From assembly GCA_905221605.1 (NCBI GenBank), contig CAJNDS010000759.1, positions 64,001 to 75,616 of the forward strand: a stretch of DNA of 11,616 nucleotides. The letters are read 5' to 3'. A model generated the notes under the pieces. It saw only the letters and a program-made list of their open reading frames with translations, was not told the DNA's origin and made no database searches. The stretch is from Symbiodinium natans (lineage: Eukaryota; Sar; Dinophyceae; Suessiales; Symbiodiniaceae). Shown piece by piece: positions 1-6,489 of the stretch. The position numbers and the translations under genes were made by a program. How positions within the stretch are numbered: position 1 is the stretch's first letter; each line of letters begins with the position of its first letter.

Positions 1-89
1 GGCAAGGGTTTCGGGTTCAGGGCCGAGGGTTTGGGGTCCGGGGCAAGGGTTTTAGAGTTCAGGGCTTCGGGTTTAGGGTTCCCGGCTGA
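1..89 (+). repeat. degenerate TTTAGGG telomere-like tract (G-rich strand on +)
   Basis: Successive GGGTTT, GGGTTC and GGGTTTAGGG words with many substitutions. The tract runs off the left edge. The block after it (90-202) is unique and shows no convincing gene. Confidence 0.8.
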
Positions 90-202
90 GTTTCTGCCGA
101 CAAGTGATGTCTTTTCTTCATGTTGTGGGATCCACAGGGTGGATGGGTATCGGAGTGTCGACTTGCTGACTGGTGAATGAATGCTTGAACTTGAGATGCT
201 GA

Positions 203-283
203 ACCCCAAACCCTAAACCCCAAACCTAAACCCTAAACCCGAAACCCGAAACCCTAAACCCTAAACCCTAAACCCTAAACCCT
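203..283 (-). repeat. telomere-like CCCTAAA tract (C-rich strand on +)
   Basis: About eleven CCCTAAA-type heptamers, with CCCCAAA and CCCGAAA variants at the left and perfect units at the right. Orientation is opposite to the tract at 1-89. Confidence 0.9.
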
Positions 284-397
284 CCTAAGCCGCCAGGTAC
301 CCAAAGTGCCGGCCCTCAGTTCTTCTCCTTCTCAGAGGGGGACAAGGTCCGTCTTGGAGGTTTTGGGTACTTACAACCCAACTTTAAGGGTAGTTAA
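284..397 (+). CDS. coding-like fragment, copy A of a three-copy peptide family
   Basis: Not recognised as a named family. From 284 the frame reads PKPPGTQ, then SAGPQFFSFSEGDKV (codons from 305), then RLGGFGYLQPNFKGS, ending at TAA 395-397, where the next telomere-like tract starts. There is no ATG. It is called because the same peptide recurs at 3785 (STGTQCFSLAENDKD) and 10040 (SAGTQFFSFAENDKD). Against the 10040 copy, of 15 codons eight are identical, three differ silently and four change the residue. It sits between two CCCTAAA tracts (203-283 and 397-440), like an exon between repeat-filled introns or a fragment stranded in repeats. It could be one exon of a gene reaching outside the window, or a decayed paralogue. 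Confidence 0.4.
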   Translation, partial: PKPPGTQSAGPQFFSFSEGDKVRLGGFGYLQPNFKGS

Positions 398-440
398 AAC
401 CCTAAACCCTAAACCCTAAACCCTAAACCCTAAACCCTAA
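397..440 (-). repeat. CCCTAAA tract
   Basis: About six near-perfect CCCTAAA units, starting at the stop codon of coding fragment A. Confidence 0.9.
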
Positions 441-786
441 GTAGCCTAAGCCCCTGAAGTACCCTAGTACTAGGGTTCTAATTGGGTTACAGGTACAGCT
501 ATAATTGGGTCACGAAGGTACCATGAACCTCCAAGGTCCGTCTTTTCACCTCCCGGGGGCTTTTCCAGTGCTGAGGGCTGAGGGTTTAGCATCGTGGGGC
601 TTCGAACTTGCTTTTGTTTAGGGCGTAGAAGGGTTTACGATAGGGATGTTTACTGGGTTGCACGGGTTTACGGGGGCTTCTACCTAGACCCTAAACCCCA
701 AACCCGAACTCCAAGGGCATTGGGTGGCGTTTAAGGTCCCTCTAAGGATTGGGGTTGTTTAGGCTCTGCTCTACCGCTGGTGTGTC
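441..786. other. block without a clear gene
   Basis: Mostly unique DNA with decayed TTTAGGG words and a short CCCTAAA tract at 684-705. It holds a 16-bp palindrome (461-476) and a near-duplicate TAATTGGGTYAC at 479-490 and 502-513. The 13-mer CAAGGTCCGTCTT occurs at 343-355 (inside fragment A) and again at 532-544. A 32-codon ATG frame at 523-621 with an ACCATG context is too short to call. Confidence 0.6.
461..476. repeat. perfect 16-bp palindrome ACCCTAGTACTAGGGT
   Basis: The sequence equals its own reverse complement. Its arms are telomere-like (ACCCTA and TAGGGT), so it resembles a tiny telomere-to-telomere joint. Confidence 0.85.
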
Positions 787-1096
787 GAAACCCTAAACCC
801 TAAGGGTCCATGTAACATGTACCTATATAATTTTAGTATATACTTGGGCCTCAAAGGCCTTCCATGTAGAAGCTTTAGGGCCAAGGGTGGACTATATAGG
901 CGCATGGACCCTTAGGGAAACTTTCAGAGCCCCTGAAACCCGAAAACCCTGAACCGATGGTGAACTTTCAGCGGGCGCACGCGGCGCTTTGAAGTTTTGA
1001 TACGTAACCTTTCCGGGAGCACCGCCTGCATTGAGGGTTCGGCTGAGAGGTTTTCCGAGCCCCGAAGCCCTGCACAGCCCAAGCCCCAATCGATCA
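787..1096. other. short CCCTAAA remnant (787-803), then a block without a clear gene
   Basis: Two CCCTAAA units are followed by AT-rich sequence around 813-845 and then GC-rich unique DNA. A 70-codon minus-strand frame (892-1104) crosses the degenerate repeat words near 935-956 and has no recognisable domain, so it is not called as a gene. Confidence 0.5.
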
Positions 1097-1219
1097 AACA
1101 TCAAGATCTGGGATGCCCCTTATACTAACAGTCCTTAATAGGGATCATAGTAGGGGGGGGTACTATAATCCCTATAAAGGACTGTTAGTATAAGGGGGAA
1201 CATCCCAACATCAAGATCT
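1097..1219. mobile_element. 97-bp foldback (MITE-like) element with 13-bp target-site duplication
   Basis: The element at 1110-1206 is a near-perfect inverted repeat: left arm 1110-1152, a G8 loop at 1153-1160, right arm 1161-1206. The arms begin GGGATG and end CATCCC. They differ by one 3-base indel and two substitutions. The identical 13-mer AACATCAAGATCT flanks it at 1097-1109 and 1207-1219, as expected for a target-site duplication. It has no coding capacity, so it would be non-autonomous. The ends match no superfamily I can name. A 13-bp duplication is long for classical DNA transposons, so the class stays open. Confidence 0.75.
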
Positions 1220-1301
1220 CGTAGCCTTCCAACCGACCAGGCGGCCGCTCATGCGATGGAGCGCACGGCGGCCGGCAAAGGGGAAGAAGGCCGCCACGAC
1301 C

Positions 1302-1372
1302 CGAAACCCTAAACCTAAACCCTGAACCCTAAACCCTAAACCCTAAGCCCTAAACCCTAAACCCGAACCCCC
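1302..1372 (-). repeat. CCCTAAA tract with CCCTGAA and CCCTAAG variants
   Basis: About ten heptamers. The GC-rich block before it (1220-1301) contains a NotI-like GCGGCCGC and a short Lys/Arg-rich frame only. Confidence 0.9.
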
Positions 1373-1771
1373 GAAAGTCTCAAGGTGCCGGAGGCTGCTA
1401 GTACCATTGAACAAAAGAGGGTGTCAAGGGCATGTTACTGCTGCATTGATGCTGGTCTCGGTTTGTGGCCAGTATTGATATCAGTCGAACCGTTTCTTGG
1501 CACTGGTCGTACTTCGATGTATGTTAAGATCGTTGCTATTCTTCATCGTTTGTGCTGACTGCTGCTCTTCTTCTTCCCATTATGTTTATCGCTACCATTC
1601 GAACGGTTATTGCTACAATTACGGTTATTTCTGTTGAATGTGGTTGCTCAAATTTGTTTCTGTTTACCTTGTCCGCACTCTTCATTGTTGTGCACATATT
1701 CTGAGACTCTGCCGGTGCCCATACTTGTTGTTGTGTTGTGCTTTGGTGAAGGTTGCCCTGAATGACTTGAG
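1373..1771. other. T-rich unique block without a gene
   Basis: About 400 bases, T-rich on + (many TTGTT, CTTCTT and GTTATT words), clearly different in composition from its GC-rich neighbours. No frame of note. It could be intronic or intergenic. Confidence 0.5.
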
Positions 1772-1880
1772 TTTGGAGTTCAGGGTTTCGGGTTTATGGT
1801 TTGGGGTTTAGGGTTTAGGGTTTCGGGATTCGGGTCAATGAGGGTTTAGGGTTTCGGGTTTCGGGTCCATGGTTTGGGGT
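1772..1880 (+). repeat. degenerate TTTAGGG tract
   Basis: GGGTTTAGGG, GGGTTTCGGG and TTTGGGG words in G-rich orientation. Confidence 0.85.
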
Positions 1881-1883
1881 TTT

Positions 1884-2003
1884 GATTTTCGGGCTGAGGC
1901 TTCTTTTGACACTCTTGCGCGTCGGGCTGTGGAGTATCGCGCGCCGGAGACTCCAAAAGAGCCAGCAAGCTCGCAGACAAACATCGGGACCCCTGAGCCC
2001 TAG
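1884..2003 (+). CDS. possible short coding fragment, unrecognised
   Basis: An open frame without its own ATG reads DFRAEASFDTLARRAVEY and continues RAPETPKEPASSQTNIGTPEP to TAG at 2001-2003, where the CCCTAAA tract starts. The first part could form an amphipathic helix and the rest is Pro/Ser/Thr-rich. About 40 codons at this GC content can occur by chance and no homologue was recognised, so it is offered only as a candidate exon. Confidence 0.2.
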   Translation, partial: DFRAEASFDTLARRAVEYRAPETPKEPASSQTNIGTPEP

Positions 2004-2083
2004 ACCCTAAACCCTAAACCCTAAACCCTGAACCCTGAACCCTAAACCCTAAGCCCTAAATCCTAAGCCCTAAACCCTAAACC
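1990..2083 (-). repeat. CCCTAAA tract
   Basis: About thirteen heptamers with CCCTGAA, CCCTAAG and TCCTAAG variants. Confidence 0.9.
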
Positions 2084-2109
2084 CATTTCCCATTTCCCAT
2101 TTCCCATTT
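2082..2109 (+). repeat. four tandem CCCATTT heptamers in phase with the telomere-like tract
   Basis: Units lie at 2082-2088, 2089-2095, 2096-2102 and 2103-2109. They continue the 7-base period of the CCCTAAA tract, but TAAA is replaced by its complement ATTT. Confidence 0.9.
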
Positions 2110-2316
2110 GCTGATGGTAAGAGGAGTACACGCCCTAATTACGCGCAGACCACACCGCCTGGCAAGAGCGGTGGCCACCCCTGAGCAGAAATCACTATGT
2201 GTGTGCACTAGGGGGGCAGGGAACAAAGGAGTTGGGAAATGCTTCATCCCAACATCAGGGGCGAGGGATGGAACCAGCAACAGCACACTGTAAAAACTGT
2301 CCCTCACATCCCAGAG

Positions 2317-2490
2317 CTACTCATTCATTGCATAGCTCCATGAATCATCACGAAAGCCAGCGAAGGTTGCGAGAAGGCTTGGATGATGCTGCCCGCGTGC
2401 GTAGAAATGCTGCGTCTCAACCATCTGCACGAGAGCACTGCCCTGGAAGCACTGCAGGATACCGCCCTGTGGGCGGATCATGCAGAAGAG
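2317..2490 (-). pseudogene. second frame of a minus-strand coding relic
   Basis: This frame is open from just after a TGA at 2491-2493 to TAG at 2317-2319. It contains CMIRPQGGILQCFQGSALVQ, then a segment with MVETQHFYARG, and ends SYAMNE. It overlaps the signal-peptide frame (2417-2626) in another register. Composition and G/C-ending codons look coding. It is probably the continuation of that gene after a frameshift or a splice. A change of frame between about 2417 and 2490 would join them. No family recognised. Confidence 0.35.
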
Positions 2491-2626
2491 TCATCACGAT
2501 GCCAGTCTGTTTGTGCCACCAAAGCAGCTGTTTTTTGGCCTGGGTCTTCGAGTAAGATGCGGCCTGTGCAGTGCCCAGGGTGGCGAAGAGGCCCACAGCA
2601 ATGAGGAGGCGCAGGTGCCTCAAAGT
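2417..2626 (-). CDS. signal-peptide-like N-terminal coding fragment
   Basis: The minus frame starts just inside the TTTAGGG tract and has no ATG; the first possible near-cognate start is TTG at 2621-2623. It reads LRLLIAVGLFATLGTAQA, a positively charged start, hydrophobic core and Ala-x-Ala-type cleavage site. A mature start ASYSKTQAKKQLLWWHKQ follows, ending at TGA 2417-2419. Codons are mostly G/C-ending. This suggests the first exon of a secreted or plastid/ER-targeted protein whose upstream part was replaced by telomere-like DNA. A single transmembrane anchor is the alternative. The + strand frames over the same bases (2199-2555 and 2383-2604) are treated as shadows. Function unknown. Confidence 0.4.
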   Translation of the reverse strand, partial: TLRHLRLLIAVGLFATLGTAQAASYSKTQAKKQLLWWHKQTGIVMTLLHDPPTGRYPAVLPGQCSRADG

Positions 2627-2667
2627 TTAGGGTTTAGGGTTTAGGGTTTAGGGTTTAGGGTTTAGGG
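2626..2667 (+). repeat. perfect TTTAGGG array, six units
   Basis: Six uninterrupted heptamers on the G-rich strand separate two minus-strand coding relics. On the minus strand the array supplies the stop codon (TAA at 2662-2664) of the upstream relic. Confidence 0.95.
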
Positions 2668-2882
2668 TGATGTCAGGATGACGGCTGGGATGCTGGAGGC
2701 CACATAGGTCTGACCCCCAGGATCGAAGGAGAACCAGGCCAACGCATCTCCCCAGAGCTGTTCAGTCCGAACTTGGCAATCATGGCCAGCATCTCCGGTA
2801 TGCCATTTGCAATATCAACGTCCAGGCAGCTCTCTTTCATCGCCAGAGAGTTGCCAGAATTAGCGGCAGATGCGCGCCCATG
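2662..2882 (-). pseudogene. frame-shifted continuation of the 213-codon relic
   Basis: Two overlapping minus-strand frames carry on from the longer frame. Frame 2 (2673-2882) has SAANSGNSLAMKESCLDVDI followed by ANGIPEMLAMIAKFGLNSSG, then turns Pro/Ser-rich. Frame 3 (2662-2814) has GDALAWFSFDPGGQTYVASS followed by IPAVILTSP and a stop inside the TTTAGGG array. Read in order (2837 frame, frame 2, frame 3), the protein-like segments follow one another with two register changes. This suggests a decaying gene with two indels, or exons joined by splicing. The alternating helical stretches are reminiscent of HEAT or armadillo repeats, but no diagnostic signature is present. Confidence 0.4.
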
Positions 2883-3501
2883 TTACCCGCAGCTTGCTCG
2901 CGCACATCGGCATCGTAGCCCGCCAAGATCTCGCGGAACCCATTCATGAGCATCCATCTGGCAATGGGCACCTTGCCGCTGGCAGCCAGCAGGTCGTGCA
3001 AGACTGGGCTCCTCTTGCTCAAAGACGCCGTGCAACGCCGCTCCACTGCTTGCAGGTCGCCTTTCTCCACACAGGTGTTTGTGCCTGTCACATTCTTGAT
3101 GAAGACCAAATCGTGCAACTCCGTGAACAGCAGCCGACCACACGTTCTGCATGCAGTAGGACAAGGCTGCCATGGTCCAGTGTAGGGGTTGCGCAGGTGA
3201 GCGAGAGTCTCCTCAGGCAATTGCACCAAACTAAGGCCACTCACCCAGTCCTCAATAGCCCTCTCTGCTACTCTCTCGATTTGCGATTTGCAAGCCTCAA
3301 CTTGTAGCTGCGACTGTAGGGTTTTGCGCAAGCCCTTCAATGAAATGGGGATGGCCCTCGAGCAGAGATTTGGAGACTGCAGCTGACACATGCCTATGCA
3401 GGTCTGCATCCAATAAGTGAGGCTCTGATTTCCCGACGAGTGTAGGGCCATGGCATAGAGCACTGGGGTTTTCAGCAATACGGCGCTGTTGCTCGTTCGA
3501 T
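2837..3501 (-). CDS. 213-codon partial reading frame, longest in the window; unknown protein
   Basis: The frame is open from the edge of the CCCTAAA array (3501) to TGA at 2837-2839. A TTG at 3476-3478 is the only start-like codon near the top, and the first internal ATG gives MALHSSGNQS, so the true 5' end is probably missing. The protein has a predicted helical N-half (LKGLRKTLQSQLQVEACKSQ), a Cys cluster (CPTACRTCGR) mid-way and a helical C-end (ILAGYDADVREQAAGNMGAH). No enzyme motif or named domain is recognised; CxxxCxxC is only suggestive of metal binding. It runs opposite to three shorter shadow frames at 2870-3307. A telomere array directly upstream suggests truncation at a break or repeat insertion. 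Confidence 0.5.
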
Positions 3502-3503
3502 CC

Positions 3504-3722
3504 GAAACCCTAACCCTAAACCCTAAACCCTAAACCCTAAACCCTAAACCCTAAACCCCAAACCCTAAACCCTAAACCCTAAACCCTAAACCCTAAACCC
3601 TAAACCCTAAACCCTAAACCCTAAAAACCCTAAACCCTAAACCCTAAACCCTAAACCCTAAACCCTAAACCCTAAACCCTAAACCCTAAACCCTAAACCC
3701 TAAACCCTAAACCCTAAACCCT
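3504..3722 (-). repeat. long CCCTAAA array, about 31 units
   Basis: 219 bases of nearly perfect CCCTAAA, the longest array in the window, with one CCCCAAA unit and one AAAAA length variant near 3624. With the opposite-facing array at 2626-2667 it brackets an 836-bp coding block so that both G-strands point inward. Confidence 0.97.
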
Positions 3723-3724
3723 AG

Positions 3725-3877
3725 CAGCTTCAAGGAGCCCAAGCCTTAAGCCGTAAGAGCTTCGAAGGAGCCTGTGGGACTTCGAGTACCGGGACACAGT
3801 GCTTCTCCCTCGCGGAGAACGACAAGGACTCCAATTTGCCGCCCCCCCCCCCCCCCTATCAAAGCCTGAACGTTTAG
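3725..3877 (+). CDS. coding-like fragment, copy B of the three-copy peptide family
   Basis: The frame opens three bases past the CCCTAAA array with QLQGAQALSRKSFE, continues GACGTS, then STGTQCFSLAENDKD (codons from 3785), and runs through SNL into a proline run encoded by poly-C, ending at TAG 3875-3877. Its 22 codons from 3767 align with 10022-10087 (copy C): ten identical, seven silent changes, five replacements. Silent changes at the first five codons in a row argue that the peptide, rather than the DNA, was conserved. No ATG and no known domain. The poly-C run (3842-3856) probably lies outside the true exon. Confidence 0.45.
   Translation, partial: QLQGAQALSRKSFEGACGTSSTGTQCFSLAENDKDSNLPPPPPPYQSLNV
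3842..3856 (+). repeat. C15 homopolymer
   Basis: An uninterrupted run of 15 C. Length may be unreliable in the assembly. Confidence 0.9.
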
Positions 3878-3883
3878 GCTTTA

Positions 3884-3935
3884 ATTAGGGTTTAGGGTTT
3901 AGGGACCCTAAACCCTACACCCTCACCCCTAACCC
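3884..3935. repeat. head-to-head telomere-like junction
   Basis: TTAGGGTTTAGGG switches to CCCTAAACCCT across a single A at 3905. Arms 3894-3904 and 3906-3916 form a perfect 11-bp inverted repeat, and pairing continues imperfectly for about another heptamer. This is the arrangement expected from joined chromosome ends. Confidence 0.85.
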
Positions 3936-4005
3936 GCTAGCGTAAGCAAGAAACCCAGTGTGGGATTCGGGTATATAGTCGAGGGGTGTGGGGGTTGGGG
4001 TAGGC

Positions 4006-4064
4006 TCCTAAACCCTGAGCACTAAATCCTAAACCCTTGAAAACACCTAAACCCCAAACCCTAT
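4006..4064 (-). repeat. degenerate CCCTAAA tract
   Basis: CCTAAACCC words with substitutions. The block 3936-4005 before it is unique and G-rich towards its end. Confidence 0.8.
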
Positions 4065-4118
4065 CTGTTTCATTCTTCGGTCAGTCTGGGACCTAGTACA
4101 AGCAGGCTGAGTTTGGTC

Positions 4119-4184
4119 ATGCAGAGCAGGCAAGGCATCACTGAACCCGAAGAAGAGTTCGGGGTCGAGAGGCTTGGGGTTTAG
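4119..4184 (+). other. short ATG frame ending in the TTTAGGG tract
   Basis: MQSRQGITEPEEEFGVERLG (21 codons in all), stopped by the TAG of the repeat. Acidic and helix-like, but too short to support as a gene. It shows how tracts terminate neighbouring frames. Confidence 0.15.
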
Positions 4185-4218
4185 GGTTTAGAGTTTGGGG
4201 TTTTAGGGTTTAGGGTTT
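4174..4218 (+). repeat. degenerate TTTAGGG tract
   Basis: TTTAGGG, TTTAGAG and TTTGGGG units. The following block, 4219-4365, is unique with a short CCCTAAA remnant at 4275-4292 and no gene. Confidence 0.85.
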
Positions 4219-4365
4219 GCTTGCACCGTTGCCACATCAGGGACGGCCTTGTTCCAACTACGCTCCGTTCACTCTAACCCCGAAACCCTAAAACCATTCC
4301 AGACTCAAATCCCCTACAGCAACGGCCTTTCGAAGAGATCCTGGTATTGAACAGCCCTTTCTCTC

Positions 4366-4546
4366 GAAAACCCGAAACCCTGCATCCCCAAGACACTAAA
4401 GCCCTACACCCTGAACCCCTAATAACCCTAAACGCTAACCCCTAAACCCTAAACGCTAAACTCAACCCAGAATTCCTAAACCCTAAAACCCTAAACCCCC
4501 AACCCTAAACCCGAAACCCCAAACCCGAAACCCTAAACCCCAAACC
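4366..4546 (-). repeat. degenerate CCCTAAA tract ending at the left edge of the composite element
   Basis: About 180 bases of decayed heptamers (CCCGAAA, CCCCAAA, CGCTAAA). It stops exactly where the terminal inverted repeat starts at 4547. Confidence 0.85.
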
Positions 4547-4569
4547 TTATTTCAGGCAATGGCCTCTTT
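4547..4569 (+). repeat. left terminal inverted repeat (23 bp)
   Basis: Begins TTATTTCAGGC and ends GGCCTCTTT. Exact reverse complement of 8405-8427. Confidence 0.9.
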
Positions 4570-4636
4570 ATGAAGGGGTAACTGTCAAAATGGCCCGTAA
4601 CAGAAACAGATTTGGGAAGAGATTCCGTAAATATTT
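4561..4636 (+). repeat. ~76-86-bp dispersed repeat, copy 1
   Basis: Key words: ATGAAGGGGTRACTGTCA, TGGCCCGTAACAG and AGATTCCGTAAATAT. It overlaps the left terminal repeat. Partial copy 2 is at 4666-4712, copy 3 at 5087-5172. Copies 1 and 2 are both followed by AGGGTTCAGG. Confidence 0.9.
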
Positions 4637-4665
4637 TTAGGGTTCAGGAAATTGGGACCCCCGCA

Positions 4666-4712
4666 GGCCCGTGACAGAAACAGATTTGGGCAGAGATTCC
4701 GTAAATATTTTC
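4666..4712 (+). repeat. dispersed repeat, copy 2 (5'-truncated)
   Basis: Starts at GCCCGTGACAGAAACAG and ends at CGTAAATATTTT. Lacks the GGCCTCTTT half. Confidence 0.9.
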
Positions 4713-4734
4713 AGGGTTCAGGGTTTAGGAACCC

Positions 4735-5086
4735 GGCCAAAGCTGAAAGAGGCCACCTGCCACAACCACCCCCCCAAGCGCATGCTTGAGTAGGGGCCAA
4801 AGCTGAAAGAGGCCACCTGCCACAAGTGGTCTTTCGCCCAAAGTCCTGTACCTAAAGAGGGCACCCCCCCTGAATGTCCAAGGCACATGTTTGAGTAGGG
4901 GGGGCCAAAGCTGAAAGAGGCCACTTGCCACAAGTGGGCTTTCGCCCACAGTCCTGTACCTAAAGAGGCCACCCCCCCTGAATGTCCAAAGCACATGTTT
5001 GAGTATGGGGGGCCAAAGCTGAAAGAGGCCACCTGCCAAAGCTGGGCTTTCGCCCACAGTCCTGTAACTAAAGAGACCACCCCCCT
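4735..5086 (+). repeat. 108-bp tandem array, 3+ copies (orientation 1)
   Basis: Units start at 4735 (truncated to 60 bp), 4795, 4903 and 5011 (partial) with GGCCAAAGCTGAAAGAGGCC. The later words are TTTCGCCCACAGTCCTGTA and CCCTGAATGTCCAA. Because 108 is a multiple of three, long repetitive frames appear on the minus strand (4718-5080, 4725-5057). These are by-products of the period and are not called as genes. Confidence 0.9.
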
Positions 5087-5172
5087 GGCCTCTTTATGAA
5101 GGGGTGACTGTCAAAATGGCCCGTAACAGTAACAGATTTGGGAAGAGATTTGGGAAGAGATTCCGTAAATAT
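5087..5172 (+). repeat. dispersed repeat, copy 3, in the spacer between opposed 108-bp arrays
   Basis: Matches copy 1 across its length, with an internal 12-bp tandem duplication (AGATTTGGGAAG twice). Confidence 0.9.
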
Positions 5173-5202
5173 GTTGTTTTTGAGTGTGGACATTGAAGAG
5201 GG

Positions 5203-5410
5203 CTGGCCTCTTTAGTTACAGGGCTTTGGGCAAAACCCAGCTGTGGCGGGTGGCCTCTTTCAGTTTTGGCCCCTTTTGTTCAAATACATGTTTTGGACAT
5301 TCAAAGGGGGTGGCCTGTTTAGCTACATGACTTTGGGCGAAAGCCCAGTTGTGGCGGGTGGCCTCTTTCAGCTTTGGCCCCTTTTGCTCAAATATGTGTT
5401 TTGGACATTG
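5203..5410 (-). repeat. 108-bp repeat in the opposite orientation, about 2 copies
   Basis: Reverse-complement matches to the 4735-5086 units: GGTGGCCTCTTTCAGCTTTGG, TTTGGGCGAAAGCCCA and TTTTGGACATT. With the first array it forms an imperfect inverted repeat of about 200 bp per arm around a ~116-bp spacer. Confidence 0.85.
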
Positions 5411-5415
5411 AGGCT

Positions 5416-5981
5416 GGGCAACACATTTCCTAAAGTACTTAGTGTCGTTTTGGTGACCAGAGCCGGGCGACACATTTCGTACAGTAGTTAGTTGCTTTAA
5501 TGGCCAAAACCGGGCGACACATTTCCTAAACTAGTTAGTCGTTTCTGTGGCCAAAGCCGGGCGACACATTTCCTAAAGTAGTTAGTCGTTTTAGTGGCCA
5601 AAACCGGGCGACACAATTCCTAAAGTAGTTAATCGTTTTAGTGGCCAAAGCCGGGCGACACATTTCCTAAAGTAGTTAGTGTCGTGTTAGTGACCAAAGC
5701 CGGGCGACACTTTTTTTCCTAAATTAGTTAGTAGTTTTTGAGACCAAAACCGGGCGACACATTTCCTAAACTAGTTCGTCGTTTTAGTGACCAAAACCGG
5801 GCGACACATGTCCTAAAGTAGTTAGTCGTTTTGGTGACCAAAACCGGGCGTCACATGTCCTAAAGTAGTTAGTCGCTTTAGTGACCAAAGCCGGGCGACA
5901 CATTTCCTAAAGTAGTTAGTCGTTTTAGTGACCAAAGCCGGGCGAAAATTTTCTTAAACTACTTAGTCGTTTTAGTGACGA
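5416..5981 (+). repeat. 47-bp satellite, 12 units
   Basis: Units start at 5416, 5465, 5512, 5559, 5606, 5653, 5702, 5752, 5799, 5846, 5893 and 5940. Each begins GGGCGACACATTTCCTAAAG and continues TAGTTAGTCGTTTTAGTGAC. Most are exactly 47 bp. Units 1 and 6 share a 2-base insertion (AGTGTCG), so 49-bp variants recur at a spacing of five units. Unit 12 breaks off at GTGACG. No open frame of interest. Confidence 0.95.
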
Positions 5982-6171
5982 TGTTTCACCTCTTGTCTAT
6001 TGTTGCTAAGCGGAAAAATGCTTTTACAAAAAACAAGAAAGCTGAAAACAACTACAAAACCCTAGACAAGGTAGTCTTTCAACTTTTTGGCCACCCCTAT
6101 TTTTGGTTGTGCGCTGTGCGTTCCGCCCCCCCCCCCCCAGGTATCCCACCCCCCCATGGTCTACAGTCTCC
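5982..6171. other. AT-rich block without a gene, with a C13 run
   Basis: Low-GC DNA (AAAAAACAAGAAAG and similar) followed by a C13 run at 6126-6138. A 70-codon frame (5975-6187) crosses the poly-C and the telomere-like tract and starts at the satellite edge. It is Lys/Asn-rich without a domain and is not called. Confidence 0.5.
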
Positions 6172-6304
6172 CCTAAACCAAGCCTAAACCCTAAACCCTA
6201 AACCCTTATATAACCCTAAACCCTACACCCTAAACCCTAAACCCCTAAACCCCTAAGCCCTAAACCGTAAACCCTAAACCCTAAACCCTAACCCCTAAAC
6301 CCTA
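6172..6304 (-). repeat. CCCTAAA tract inside the composite
   Basis: About 18 heptamers with CCCCTAAA octamer variants and a TTATATAA interruption. Confidence 0.9.
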
Positions 6305-6440
6305 GGCGGGGGGGGGTCCCGTGGTGGTGGTGGTGGTCCCGTGGTGGTGGTGGTCCTGTGGTGGTGGTCCGTGGTGGTGGTCCGTGGTGGTGGTCTGTGG
6401 TGGCAGTGGTGGTGGGGAGGGGGGGGGGGGGCGGGGGGCC
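6305..6440 (+). repeat. GGT/GTG microsatellite with G-runs
   Basis: Repeats of TGGTGGTGG separated by TCCCG, TCCTG or TCCG, ending in G14 and G6 runs. Strong G-quadruplex potential on +. Valine/tryptophan and proline/histidine frames here are low-complexity artefacts. Confidence 0.95.
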
Positions 6441-6489
6441 GCCGGGGCGCAACCATACATAGGCCGTGCAAGAAACTCAAGGACACGGT

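Noticed and set aside
892-1104. 70-codon minus frame
   Set aside because: It crosses degenerate telomere-like words, has no domain, and is of a length expected by chance.
2199-2604. 118- and 73-codon plus-strand frames over the signal-peptide region
   Set aside because: They are antisense to a minus-strand frame with a signal-peptide pattern and G/C-ending codons, which explains the open frames better.
2870-3307. 145-codon plus frame and 96-codon minus frame
   Set aside because: They overlap the longer 213-codon minus frame and have less protein-like composition.
4718-5080. 120- and 110-codon minus-strand frames with repeated LWQVASFSFGP
   Set aside because: They are translations of the 108-bp satellite (a multiple of three) in two frames. 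No start region or fold supports a protein.
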